Of a stretch of DNA of 5,944 bases, positions 1 to 5,400 are shown piece after piece. The notes under the pieces are model-generated. The model was not told the DNA's origin and made no database searches. It saw only the letters and a list, made by a program, of their open reading frames with translations. The stretch lies in the NCBI GenBank assembly GCA_034432855.1, contig DAOUBA010000190.1:1-5944 (forward strand), given 5' to 3'. The translations under genes and the position numbers were made by a program. Position 1 is the stretch's first letter. Each line of letters starts with the position of its first letter. This DNA is from DAOUBA01 sp034432855 (GTDB lineage Bacteria; Chloroflexota; Anaerolineae; B4-G1).

Positions 1-39
1 TGTCTCGTGCCCGGCGCTAAAGCACCGGGCTGAACAGGC

Positions 40-59
40 AAAAGCCCCCTTCGGGGGCT
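40..59 (-). terminator. intrinsic terminator ending the minus-strand gene series
   Basis: Read on the minus strand, a 7-bp GC-rich stem AGCCCCC/GGGGGCT with a GAA loop is followed at once by a short T run (GGGGGCTTTTG). This is the usual form of a Rho-independent terminator. It lies about 110 bases downstream of the Nudix gene stop codon at 172-174. The U tract is only 3-4 bases, so strength is uncertain. On the plus strand no T run follows, so it should act in one direction. Confidence 0.7.
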
Positions 60-60
60 G

Positions 61-81
61 AAAATAAGCCCGGCAGGGCTT
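61..81 (-). terminator. possible second, weaker terminator
   Basis: On the minus strand a 6-bp stem AAGCCC/GGGCTT with loop TGCC is followed by ATTTTC. It precedes the stronger hairpin at 43-59 in the direction of transcription, so the two could work in tandem. The stem is short and the T run is interrupted by an A. Confidence 0.45.
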
Positions 82-171
82 TCGTTTGGCTCAGCCGTGT
101 GCTTTGAGCACACGGCGGCGCTCAATCAACGTTCGCCCCCCCAAGATTTACATGCGCCCGAGAGCCATCCC

Positions 172-639
172 TCACCGGTCCAGCGTGTCGTCCGGTAGAT
201 AGCAGGCCGCGCCATCGCGGCCAACCTGGGTATAGTGCGCCACCAGGCAGCGGGTGGTGACGGTCAGCGGTAAAGCCAGTGCTTCTTCCGGCGGTAGCCA
301 CCGCCCGTCGGAGAGCTCCCCGCCGTCCAGTTGCAGCACACCTTCCCAACCTTCCACCAGGAAGTCCAGGTAAACCAGGTGGCGCCGGCCATCCTTGTAG
401 TACGGCGGGCGGATGCGGTCGTGGACCAGAAACAGGCGGAAGCAGGTCGGCGTCAGGCCGGTCTCTTCGCGCAACTCGCGCGCCAGCGCCTGGGCCGCCG
501 TCTCGCCGTAGTCAATGTGACCGCCGGGCACGGCATAATGGCCCGGCACCTTGCTGAAGCGGGCCACGAAGACACGTCCCTCTCCATCTACCAGCAGCGC
601 GCCGACGACGACCTCCGGGTGGAGTGGCGGTTCACTCAT
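172..639 (-). CDS. Nudix hydrolase (MutT-like), 155 aa
   Basis: The protein is a single Nudix domain, the fold that hydrolyses nucleoside diphosphates linked to another moiety, with a divalent metal held by the Nudix box. The box is perfect: G40, five residues, E46, seven residues, R54-E55-L56, then E58-E59 and G61-L62. E55, E58 and E59 are the expected metal-binding glutamates. A VPGHYAVPGG stretch leads into the box at residues 31-40. The substrate cannot be read from the sequence; this general type includes oxidised-dNTP sanitisers and ADP-ribose or NDP-sugar hydrolases. I chose the ATG at 637-639 rather than the upstream ATG at 706-708 because conservation starts there, a GAGG lies 6 bases upstream (646-649), and the longer form would run deep into the esterase gene. 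It overlaps the esterase stop by 8 bp, implying translational coupling. It is the last gene of the series. No signal peptide is seen, so it should be cytoplasmic. Confidence 0.93.
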   Translation of the reverse strand: MSEPPLHPEVVVGALLVDGEGRVFVARFSKVPGHYAVPGGHIDYGETAAQALARELREETGLTPTCFRLFLVHDRIRPPYYKDGRRHLVYLDFLVEGWEGVLQLDGGELSDGRWLPPEEALALPLTVTTRCLVAHYTQVGRDGAACYLPDDTLDR

Positions 640-1390
640 GGTGCGCCTCGATGAACTCGAAGGTCTTGCGGGCGACGGCTTCCCACTCGCTATCCACGAC
701 GAGGCCATGACCGGAGTTGGTGAACGCGACCAGTTCCTTGTCGGCGGAGCCGGCCCGCTCGTAGGTGTAGCGCGGGCTGCGCGGGTGGATAGACCGGTCG
801 TGGATGCCGTACATGATGAGCAGCGGACAGGTCACGCGAGGCAGCAGCCATCGCGCCCGATGGCTCAACTTGAGCAACTCGTGCGTGGCGGCGAGGGGAT
901 GCTCGTCGTAACTCCAAAAGCGCAGGTGCGCCTCGGGATCGGTCAGGTCGCTTTCGCCAGACTTGGGCATCGCCGGGATCAGGTACTTGAGGACGGGGGT
1001 CAAATACAGACGCCGGTCGGCGATCAGCGTGGCCGGGGCATACAGGATCACCCCGGACAGTTCCGAATGATGGGCAGCCAGGTAGAGCGCGATGAGCGAG
1101 CCCATCGAAAAGCCGCCGACGAAGACACGCTCACAGCGGGCCTGAAGGTCGGCCAGTTTCCCTCCGGCATGTCCCACCCAGTCGCGCCATGTGCAGCGAT
1201 TCATATCCTGCACGCTGGTGCCGTGGCCGGGCAGGAGCGGCGCCGAGACGGTGAAGCCGCGCCGGTGGAGATAATCGCCCAACAGGCGCATCTCCGGCGG
1301 CGAGCCGGTAAAGCCGTGAATCAAGAGAATCCCCGTAGCGCCACCCTCCAGAAAGAAGGGAGACGGATCGAGGTGCGACTGTCTGGTCAT
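632..1390 (-). CDS. alpha/beta hydrolase, Est30-like carboxylesterase, 252 aa
   Basis: This is a compact serine hydrolase of the carboxylesterase/monoacylglycerol-lipase type, expected to cleave short- or medium-chain carboxylic esters in the cytoplasm. The sequence shows the oxyanion-hole motif HGFTG (25-29), a PLLPGHG loop (51-57), the nucleophile elbow GFSMG with Ser95 (93-97), a probable catalytic Asp198 in GIHDRS, and His228 in NSGHGL. Length and motif spacing match the Est30 group of bacterial carboxylesterases. The start at 1388-1390 is supported by GGAGGTG at 1396-1402, 5 bases upstream. An in-frame extension to 1576 exists but lies over the yqhD 3' end and is not plausible. A palindrome (1418-1447) separates it from yqhD. 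Its stop overlaps the start of the following Nudix gene. The natural ester substrate is unknown; no signal peptide or membrane segment is seen. Confidence 0.93.
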   Translation of the reverse strand: MTRQSHLDPSPFFLEGGATGILLIHGFTGSPPEMRLLGDYLHRRGFTVSAPLLPGHGTSVQDMNRCTWRDWVGHAGGKLADLQARCERVFVGGFSMGSLIALYLAAHHSELSGVILYAPATLIADRRLYLTPVLKYLIPAMPKSGESDLTDPEAHLRFWSYDEHPLAATHELLKLSHRARWLLPRVTCPLLIMYGIHDRSIHPRSPRYTYERAGSADKELVAFTNSGHGLVVDSEWEAVARKTFEFIEAHHE

Positions 1391-1395
1391 CAAGC

Positions 1396-1402
1396 CACCT
1401 CC
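1396..1402 (-). promoter_or_regulatory. strong ribosome binding site of the esterase gene
   Basis: GGAGGTG on the minus strand lies 5 bases before the ATG at 1388-1390. It fixes the start and excludes the longer in-frame form beginning at 1576. Confidence 0.8.
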
Positions 1403-1417
1403 GGGTCGGTTTCGCCG

Positions 1418-1447
1418 GGAGCGCCGGAATCCCCATTCCGGCGCTCC
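1418..1447. repeat. 30-bp palindrome, copy 1 of a dispersed pair
   Basis: Two perfect 13-bp arms, GGAGCGCCGGAAT (1418-1430) and ATTCCGGCGCTCC (1435-1447), flank the loop CCCC. It begins 4 bases after the yqhD stop and ends before the esterase ribosome binding site, so the stem would form in the mRNA between the two genes. No T run follows on the minus strand, which argues against an intrinsic terminator; mRNA 3'-end stabilisation or partial attenuation is more likely. Copy 2 at 5285-5314 is the same sequence in the opposite orientation with one difference in the loop. Confidence 0.9.
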
Positions 1448-1451
1448 GCAT

Positions 1452-2606
1452 TCATGCGCAGAGGGCGAGGATTTCGCCGACTTCCTGCGCGCCGATGGCC
1501 TCGTGTTCACCCAGCTGTGAACCCCGCGCCCTGAACCGCTCCACGATGGGCTGGCAATCGGCCAGTTTGATCCCATAGTCGCTCAACCGGGTGGGGTTGC
1601 CGACGCTGTTGAAGAATTCCTCCGTTTTGGCGACTGCTGCATCAATCGTCTCTTCATCGCCGAGGCCCTGGATGTCCCACACGCGCTGCGCATATTGGAC
1701 CAGTTTGCCGGCCTTGCGCACCCGCTCGTGCTTGAGGACGGCGGGCAGGACGATGGCCAGGGTCTGGCCGTGGTCGAGGCCAAACAGCGCGGTCAATTCG
1801 TGGCCGATGGTATGGGTCGCCCAATCCTGGGGCACGCCGCAGCCGATCAGCCCGTTGAGCGCCTGCGTTGCACACCACATCAGGTTGGCGCGCACGTCAT
1901 AGTTCTGCGGATCGGCTTTGACCTTGGGCGCCTCTTCGATGAGCGTCAGCAAGATGGCCTCGGCCTGCCGATCCTGCAACGGCGCATTCACGCTGTAGGT
2001 CAGGTATTGCTCGGCAACGTGGACGAACGTGTCCACGATTCCATTGGCAACCTGGCGCGCGGAGAGCGAGTAAGTCGTCTCCGGGTCGAGGATCGAGAAG
2101 CGCGGGTAGACGTGGGGACTGGAGAAGGAGAGTTTCTCGCGGGTGGACTCGCGGGAGATGACGGCATTGCCGTTCATCTCGGAGCCGGTAGCCGGCAGGG
2201 TGAGCACGTCGCCGAGCGGCAGTGCTGCAGTGACCGGCGCGTCTTTGGCGAGAATATCCCACGGGTCATCTCCTGTGTATTTGGCAGCGGCCGCGATGAA
2301 CTTGGTGCCGTCCAGCACCGAGCCGCCGCCGACGGCAAGCAAGAAGCCAATGCCTTCGGTTTTTACCTGCTCGACGGCCCGCATCAGCGTCTCATAGCGC
2401 GGGTTCGGTTCGATGCCGCCGAACTCGACCAGCGCACGTCCCTTCAGCGCAGCCATCACCTGGTCATAGACGCCGTTACGCTTGATCGAGCCTCCGCCGT
2501 AGGTCATCATAATCTTTTGATCCTGCGGCACCAGGTTGGCGAGTTCTGAGATGGTGCCCTTGCCAAAGACAATCTTGACGGGGTTATGATAGGTAAAGTT
2601 CCACAT
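1452..2606 (-). CDS. yqhD: YqhD-type NADPH-dependent iron-containing alcohol dehydrogenase / aldehyde reductase, 384 aa
   Basis: This is a group III (iron-containing family) alcohol dehydrogenase that reduces a broad range of aldehydes to alcohols in the cytoplasm, in E. coli protecting against aldehydes from lipid peroxidation. The match to E. coli YqhD is clear throughout: EFGGIEPNPRYETL (61-74), LLAVGGGSVLDGTKFIAAA (89-107), LTLPATGSE (136-143), GVPQDWATH (257-265). The four metal ligands of YqhD (Asp194, His198, His267, His281) correspond here to Asp192, His196, His265 and His279. The N-terminal cofactor loop YGGGS (36-40) has Ser40, the residue associated with NADPH preference; related NADH enzymes often have Asp. 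The start at 2604-2606 is chosen because GGAGG (2613-2617) sits 6 bases upstream and family similarity begins with MWNFTYHNP. An ATG at 2610-2612 would abut the ribosome binding site. The length is normal. It lies 13 bases after a possible small ORF and is followed by a palindrome. Confidence 0.97.
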   Translation of the reverse strand: MWNFTYHNPVKIVFGKGTISELANLVPQDQKIMMTYGGGSIKRNGVYDQVMAALKGRALVEFGGIEPNPRYETLMRAVEQVKTEGIGFLLAVGGGSVLDGTKFIAAAAKYTGDDPWDILAKDAPVTAALPLGDVLTLPATGSEMNGNAVISRESTREKLSFSSPHVYPRFSILDPETTYSLSARQVANGIVDTFVHVAEQYLTYSVNAPLQDRQAEAILLTLIEEAPKVKADPQNYDVRANLMWCATQALNGLIGCGVPQDWATHTIGHELTALFGLDHGQTLAIVLPAVLKHERVRKAGKLVQYAQRVWDIQGLGDEETIDAAVAKTEEFFNSVGNPTRLSDYGIKLADCQPIVERFRARGSQLGEHEAIGAQEVGEILALCA

Positions 2607-2612
2607 TTGCAT

Positions 2613-2617
2613 CCTCC
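2613..2617 (-). promoter_or_regulatory. ribosome binding site of yqhD
   Basis: GGAGG on the minus strand lies 6 bases before the ATG at 2604-2606 and directly abuts the ATG at 2610-2612. It therefore decides for the inner start. Confidence 0.75.
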
Positions 2618-2619
2618 GT

Positions 2620-2733
2620 TCAATAGGGTTGCCAGGGACAGGCCAGCACTTCGTCCAGCACGCGCCGCTCACGGTCGAGCGAGATCACCGCAAGTCGGGT
2701 CAGCGTTTCGCCGGTGTGCTCGTTGATCAACAT
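2620..2733 (-). CDS. possible 37-residue small protein between the aldo/keto reductase gene and yqhD
   Basis: I do not recognise this ORF. It starts with ATG TTG 4 bases after the aldo/keto reductase stop and ends just before the yqhD ribosome binding site, so it fills the gap almost exactly. About 28 of 36 sense codons after the start end in G or C, as in the neighbouring genes. The peptide begins MLINEHTGETLTRLAVISLD, continues with a charged, helix-prone stretch rich in Arg, Asp and Glu, and ends CPWQPY. It has no signal peptide or membrane segment. The only Shine-Dalgarno-like sequence, GAGG at 2736-2739, is just 2 bases from the ATG (5 from the TTG), so translation may depend on coupling to the upstream stop. 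It could be a real small protein, a leader peptide coupling into yqhD, a decayed gene end, or chance. Confidence 0.35.
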   Translation of the reverse strand: MLINEHTGETLTRLAVISLDRERRVLDEVLACPWQPY

Positions 2734-2737
2734 CGCC

Positions 2738-3718
2738 TCAGGCCTGGCTCCACGGATAACTCCAGCCGTGAATAAAACGATGCTTGCGCAACTCGGCGAC
2801 CACTGTTTCCGGCAGCGGCGGGCTGTCCGAGATGGCACAGTTGGCCTCGACGTGGGCTACACAGCGCATGCCGGGGATGACCGTCGAAACGGCCGGGTGG
2901 TTCAGGCAAAACTTGAGCGCCAGCGAGGCCAGGTCGGGGGTATCGGCATCCAGGAAGGCCTTGAGCGCTTCCAACCGCCGGTTGACTTCGGCGATCCGCT
3001 CCGGCGTGGCCCAGGCGGCGCGCCAATCCCCCTCTGGAAAACGGTAACCGGGGGTGATCTTGCCGGTGAGCAGGCCCTCTTCAAAGGGCACGCGGACGAT
3101 GATCCCGACGTTGTGTTCCAGCGCGGCAGGCAAGAGCTGATCGGCCGGACGTTGCTCAAAGATGTTATAGATCACCTCGACGGCGTCAATCAAGCCCGAT
3201 TGGATCAACTCGATCGGGCCATAGGGGTCCCAGTCATTGGCCGAGACGCCAAAAGCGCGCACTTTGCCCTGTTCTTTGAGTTTGCGCAGGCCCTCATACC
3301 AATGCTCGAGCTGGTTGATCCAGGGGGGCGTCCAGGCGTGGAGCAGTTGGATGTCCAGGTAATCGGTACCCAGGTTGTGCAGGCTCTTTTCGGTGCATTC
3401 GATCACCCAGTCGGCCGGAAAGACCTCGGCCGCCGATTCGTGGGGCAGGGCCGGCCAACGGAAGGTTTTGGTGGGAATCTTGCTGGTGATGATCACCTTG
3501 TCGCGGCAGCCTTTGACCGCCTGGCCGATGAGCTGCTCGCTATGGCCGTTGCCATAGCCGAGGGCGGTGTCAAAGAAATTGACCCCCAGATCGAGGGCGC
3601 GGGCCAGGGCACGACGGGCCTCGTTGTCGTCGCGCGCTCCCCAGCCGCCGATACCCCAGCCGCCAAAACCGATTTCGCTCACCTGAAAGCCCGTTCGTCC
3701 AAAGGTGCGGTATTTCAT
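2738..3718 (-). CDS. aldo/keto reductase, 326 aa
   Basis: This is a (beta/alpha)8-barrel NAD(P)H-dependent oxidoreductase that reduces aldehydes or ketones, presumably in the cytoplasm. Numbered from the ATG at 3716-3718, the opening MKYRTFGRTGFQVSEIGFG is typical, and the catalytic tetrad is present: Asp50 and Tyr55 in NFFDTALGYG, Lys80 in IITSK, and His127 in LDIQLLHAW. A FGVSANDWDPYG segment (about 157-168) and a C-terminal VSTVIPGMR (about 277-285) match the usual barrel and cofactor-binding region. A GTG directly precedes the ATG (3719-3721). AGGAGG at 3727-3732 is 8 bases from ATG and 5 from GTG, so either could be used. The length is normal. The gap of about 94 bp from the upstream Nudix gene holds no clear promoter or terminator, so it may be the same operon or start a separate transcript. 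The physiological substrate is unknown. The adjacent yqhD suggests carbonyl detoxification. Confidence 0.95.
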   Translation of the reverse strand: MKYRTFGRTGFQVSEIGFGGWGIGGWGARDDNEARRALARALDLGVNFFDTALGYGNGHSEQLIGQAVKGCRDKVIITSKIPTKTFRWPALPHESAAEVFPADWVIECTEKSLHNLGTDYLDIQLLHAWTPPWINQLEHWYEGLRKLKEQGKVRAFGVSANDWDPYGPIELIQSGLIDAVEVIYNIFEQRPADQLLPAALEHNVGIIVRVPFEEGLLTGKITPGYRFPEGDWRAAWATPERIAEVNRRLEALKAFLDADTPDLASLALKFCLNHPAVSTVIPGMRCVAHVEANCAISDSPPLPETVVAELRKHRFIHGWSYPWSQA

Positions 3719-3726
3719 CACCTCTT

Positions 3727-3732
3727 CCTCCT
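3727..3732 (-). promoter_or_regulatory. strong ribosome binding site of the aldo/keto reductase gene
   Basis: AGGAGG on the minus strand, followed by a second purine run (AAGAGG), precedes a double start GTG-ATG. Spacing is 5 bases to the GTG and 8 to the ATG. Both are workable, so the N-terminus is uncertain by one residue. Confidence 0.75.
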
Positions 3733-3812
3733 GTTTGCCAACTTACTCCAGATAGAGATTTTGAGTGACTACGCGGGGGCCACGATTCCCGAGGTTTCGC
3801 AGTACTTGCCCG

Positions 3813-4463
3813 TCAGCCCCTTATGGGTTCCTTCACCAGACCCCGGTTGTTTACTGCACGTGCGTTGCCGGACTGTGGTCCCACCGGCGCGCCCGGGACA
3901 ATCAATGGCTCGCAGCGCAGGAGCGCCAGCGCACTGTGGCCGTCCACCATCTCGCCGTTGCGCGCCATTTCGAATGCGCGCTCCGGCGGCACCACGTGTA
4001 TTTCGATGATCTCGCCGGCCTCACGGCGTGGCGCATGGTTCAGGCGGACATTACGGGCCAACACAATGTGGCAGATCTCGTCAATCGTGCTGACGCCGGG
4101 GCGGAAATAACCCACGTAAAGCAGGTCGTCGCTCTCTCCTCCGACTTCCTCGGCCAGTTCCTTCTTCGCCAGGGCGAGCGGGTCGCCCGCGAAATCGTGA
4201 AAGCCGCCAGCGGGAACTTCCCAGCACCAGTCGTCCATCGTGTAGCGGAACTGGCGGATGAGGACGATCTGCCCTTCGGGGGTCACCGGCACGACCCAGA
4301 CCGCGTTCACACCCTGGACGTAGGCATAGGGCGAGATGTGGCCGTCGGGCCAACGCACCTGATCGCGCCGGACGCGGAACATGCGATAGGAATATGGATA
4401 GTCGGTGGCCAGCCGCTGCCAGCCATAGGCGCGTGCATTACGCTTGTCGTCTGATTCGTCCAT
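3813..4463 (-). CDS. Nudix hydrolase, ADP-ribose pyrophosphatase-like, 216 aa
   Basis: The layout resembles ADP-ribose pyrophosphatases, which split ADP-ribose to AMP and ribose 5-phosphate. There is an N-terminal strand region (about 20-50), a core VVPVTPEGQIVLIRQFRYTM (57-76), WEVPAGG (81-87), the Nudix helix KELAEEVG (101-108), and a following YFRPGVSTIDE loop (119-129). The glutamates E102, E105 and E106 are present. The Nudix box is not canonical: the usual Arg before the first Glu is Lys101, the acidic residue at the box entrance is replaced by GD (93-94), and there seems to be one extra residue after PAG. Activity is probable, but the substrate may differ. The start at 4461-4463 overlaps the rluB stop by one base (TAATG), with AGAGGA 7 bases upstream (4471-4476), so it is translationally coupled. 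It shares little sequence with the Nudix protein at 172-639 beyond the box. Confidence 0.93.
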   Translation of the reverse strand: MDESDDKRNARAYGWQRLATDYPYSYRMFRVRRDQVRWPDGHISPYAYVQGVNAVWVVPVTPEGQIVLIRQFRYTMDDWCWEVPAGGFHDFAGDPLALAKKELAEEVGGESDDLLYVGYFRPGVSTIDEICHIVLARNVRLNHAPRREAGEIIEIHVVPPERAFEMARNGEMVDGHSALALLRCEPLIVPGAPVGPQSGNARAVNNRGLVKEPIRG

Positions 4464-5185
4464 TATGGTTTCCTCTTGATCCTGTCTAGTTCGCGCAGTT
4501 CGCGTTCGGTGAGGTGGCGCCACTCGCCGGGCTTGAGGTTGCCAAGATGCACCGGCCCGATGCGGACGCGGATCAGCCGGTGCACAGGGTGCCCCAGCAT
4601 GGCTGCCACGCGGCGGATCTGGCGCTTGCGCCCCTCATAGAGCACGATCCGCAGCCAGGTCTGGTTTCCCTCACGACGGAGCACAGAAACCTCGGCGGGC
4701 GCGGTTCTGCTGCCGTCCAGGAACACGCCGCGCCGCCACTTGCGCAAGGTCTCCTCGCCGGGGACACCTTCCACGAGAGCGTGGTACTCCTTCTCGTGCT
4801 CGTAGCGCGGATGGGTGAGCCGGTCGGCCAACTCGCCGTCGTCGGTAAACAGGAGCAGCCCCTCGCTGCGCAGGTCCAACCGCCCGACAGGGAAGAGATG
4901 TTCGGACAGGGGCAGGAGGTCACGCGCCATAGGCACGCGGCCCGTGCCGTCACCCTCGTCGGAGAGGACGCCACGCGGCTTGTGGAGCGCGATGTACGTG
5001 TGCGATTGCTTCAGCCGCAGCGGGCTCCCATCCACGGCGATGCGGTCGCGGTCAGGATCGGCCTTCTGGCCGATCCGGGCCACCTGGCCGTTGACCGTCA
5101 CACGCCCCTGTCGGATCAGTTCCTCACAGGCGCGGCGCGAGCCGAATCCCGCGCGGGCCAGTATTTTCTGAAGGCGTTCTTCCAT
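4463..5185 (-). CDS. rluB: RluB/RsuA-family rRNA pseudouridine synthase, 240 aa
   Basis: The enzyme isomerises a uridine in ribosomal RNA to pseudouridine. The N-terminus MEERLQKILARAGFGSRRAC is an S4 RNA-binding domain (about 1-48), closer to RluB (23S rRNA, U2605 in E. coli) than to RsuA. The catalytic domain follows, with HKPRGVLSD (68-76), the active-site motif GRLDLRSEGLLLF with Asp104 (101-113), DGELADRLTHP (116-126), and the conserved YEGRKRQIRR (183-192). The length of 240 residues is normal. It is the first gene of the series, with a good promoter immediately upstream. The predicted leader is only about 10-12 bases and contains no convincing Shine-Dalgarno sequence, so initiation may be leaderless-like. 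RsuA or RluE function is the main alternative; the target site cannot be proved from sequence. Confidence 0.94.
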   Translation of the reverse strand: MEERLQKILARAGFGSRRACEELIRQGRVTVNGQVARIGQKADPDRDRIAVDGSPLRLKQSHTYIALHKPRGVLSDEGDGTGRVPMARDLLPLSEHLFPVGRLDLRSEGLLLFTDDGELADRLTHPRYEHEKEYHALVEGVPGEETLRKWRRGVFLDGSRTAPAEVSVLRREGNQTWLRIVLYEGRKRQIRRVAAMLGHPVHRLIRVRIGPVHLGNLKPGEWRHLTERELRELDRIKRKP

Positions 5186-5202
5186 CGCCGAGACAACGTG
5201 AT

Positions 5203-5231
5203 ATTATAGCGTAGAAAACACAAGGCGGCAA
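5203..5231 (-). promoter_or_regulatory. sigma70-type promoter of the rluB-led gene series
   Basis: On the minus strand a perfect -10 box TATAAT (5203-5208) is preceded by a 17-bp spacer and a -35 box TTGCCG (5226-5231; 4 of 6 consensus bases). Transcription should start about 7 bases further on, near 5196, leaving a leader of about 10-12 bases before the ATG at 5183-5185. This is the best promoter I see in the window, and it lies exactly where the first gene needs one. Confidence 0.65.
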
Positions 5232-5284
5232 AGAACAGGGGGTAATCAACCGCCGCGAGTGCAGCGGTCTTGTGCGGTAAAATC

Positions 5285-5314
5285 GGAGCGCCGGAATAGG
5301 GATTCCGGCGCTCC
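5285..5314. repeat. 30-bp palindrome, copy 2 of a dispersed pair
   Basis: The 13-bp arms are the same as in copy 1 (1418-1447), here with loop AGGG on the plus strand. Read on the minus strand it equals copy 1 except for one loop base (CCCT instead of CCCC), so 29 of 30 bases agree in inverted orientation. TTTT follows directly on the plus strand and GATTTTA on the minus strand, so this copy could also act as a bidirectional terminator. It lies about 50 bases upstream of the rluB promoter and may insulate that operon from transcription arriving from the right. Confidence 0.9.
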
Positions 5315-5357
5315 TTTTCCCCAAGGTATCCCTTCAGCCTGTGTCCGCCGGCCGCGC

Positions 5358-5398
5358 TCGCCGGACCACGGTCCGGCGATAGTCCAGCGGGCTTGGAC
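5358..5398. repeat. pair of adjacent hairpins in a gene-free region
   Basis: A 9-bp perfect inverted repeat TCGCCGGAC/GTCCGGCGA (5358-5366 and 5371-5379, loop CACG) is followed 2 bases later by a 5-bp inverted repeat GTCCA/TGGAC (5382-5386 and 5394-5398). They lie about 45 bases from the second dispersed palindrome and next to the end of the broken lipoprotein ORF. No T run adjoins them, so they are not obvious terminators. Their role is unknown. Confidence 0.6.
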
Positions 5399-5400
5399 AG

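Larger units (their letters stand above)
9..116. repeat. cluster of four tandem hairpins downstream of the gene series
   Basis: Four inverted repeats follow one another in about 108 bases. They are 9-14/25-30 (6-bp GCCCGG arms, with possible inner pairing), 43-49/53-59 (7-bp arms AGCCCCC/GGGGGCT), 66-71/76-81 (6-bp arms AAGCCC/GGGCTT) and 94-103/107-116 (perfect 10-bp arms GCCGTGTGCT/AGCACACGGC, loop TTG). The units AGCCC and GGGCT recur, so neighbouring hairpins could also pair alternatively, for example 55-59 with 67-71. The cluster begins about 55 bases past the stop codon of the last gene. Two of its members look like terminators on the minus strand and are listed separately. Whether the whole is a compound terminator or a REP-like repeat cluster cannot be decided from one copy. 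Confidence 0.7.

Noticed and set aside
551..1534. A 327-codon plus-strand ORF opposite the esterase gene
   Set aside because: It lies wholly opposite the esterase and the ends of its two neighbours, with Arg/Gly/Ala-rich low-information sequence; a shadow frame.
1695..2549. A 284-codon plus-strand ORF opposite yqhD
   Set aside because: It mirrors a gene whose motifs and metal ligands are all accounted for; no family resemblance.
3719..3812. Possible promoter or terminator in the gap between the Nudix and aldo/keto reductase genes
   Set aside because: No -10/-35 pair with 16-18 bp spacing and no hairpin with a T run could be found; only the ribosome binding site is clear.
2714..4009. A 431-codon plus-strand ORF opposite the aldo/keto reductase gene
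   Set aside because: It is antisense to a gene with a full catalytic tetrad. Long antisense frames are expected in GC-rich DNA; the product shows no recognisable domain and no ribosome binding site fits.
4514..5209. A 231-codon plus-strand ORF opposite rluB
   Set aside because: Shadow of the pseudouridine synthase; it even runs into that gene's promoter.
5211..5219. The 9-mer GTTTTCTAC on the minus strand here and on the plus strand at 5784-5792, considered as a shared regulatory site
   Set aside because: Many 9-mers recur by chance in a 6-kb window, and the flanks do not match beyond scattered A/T positions.
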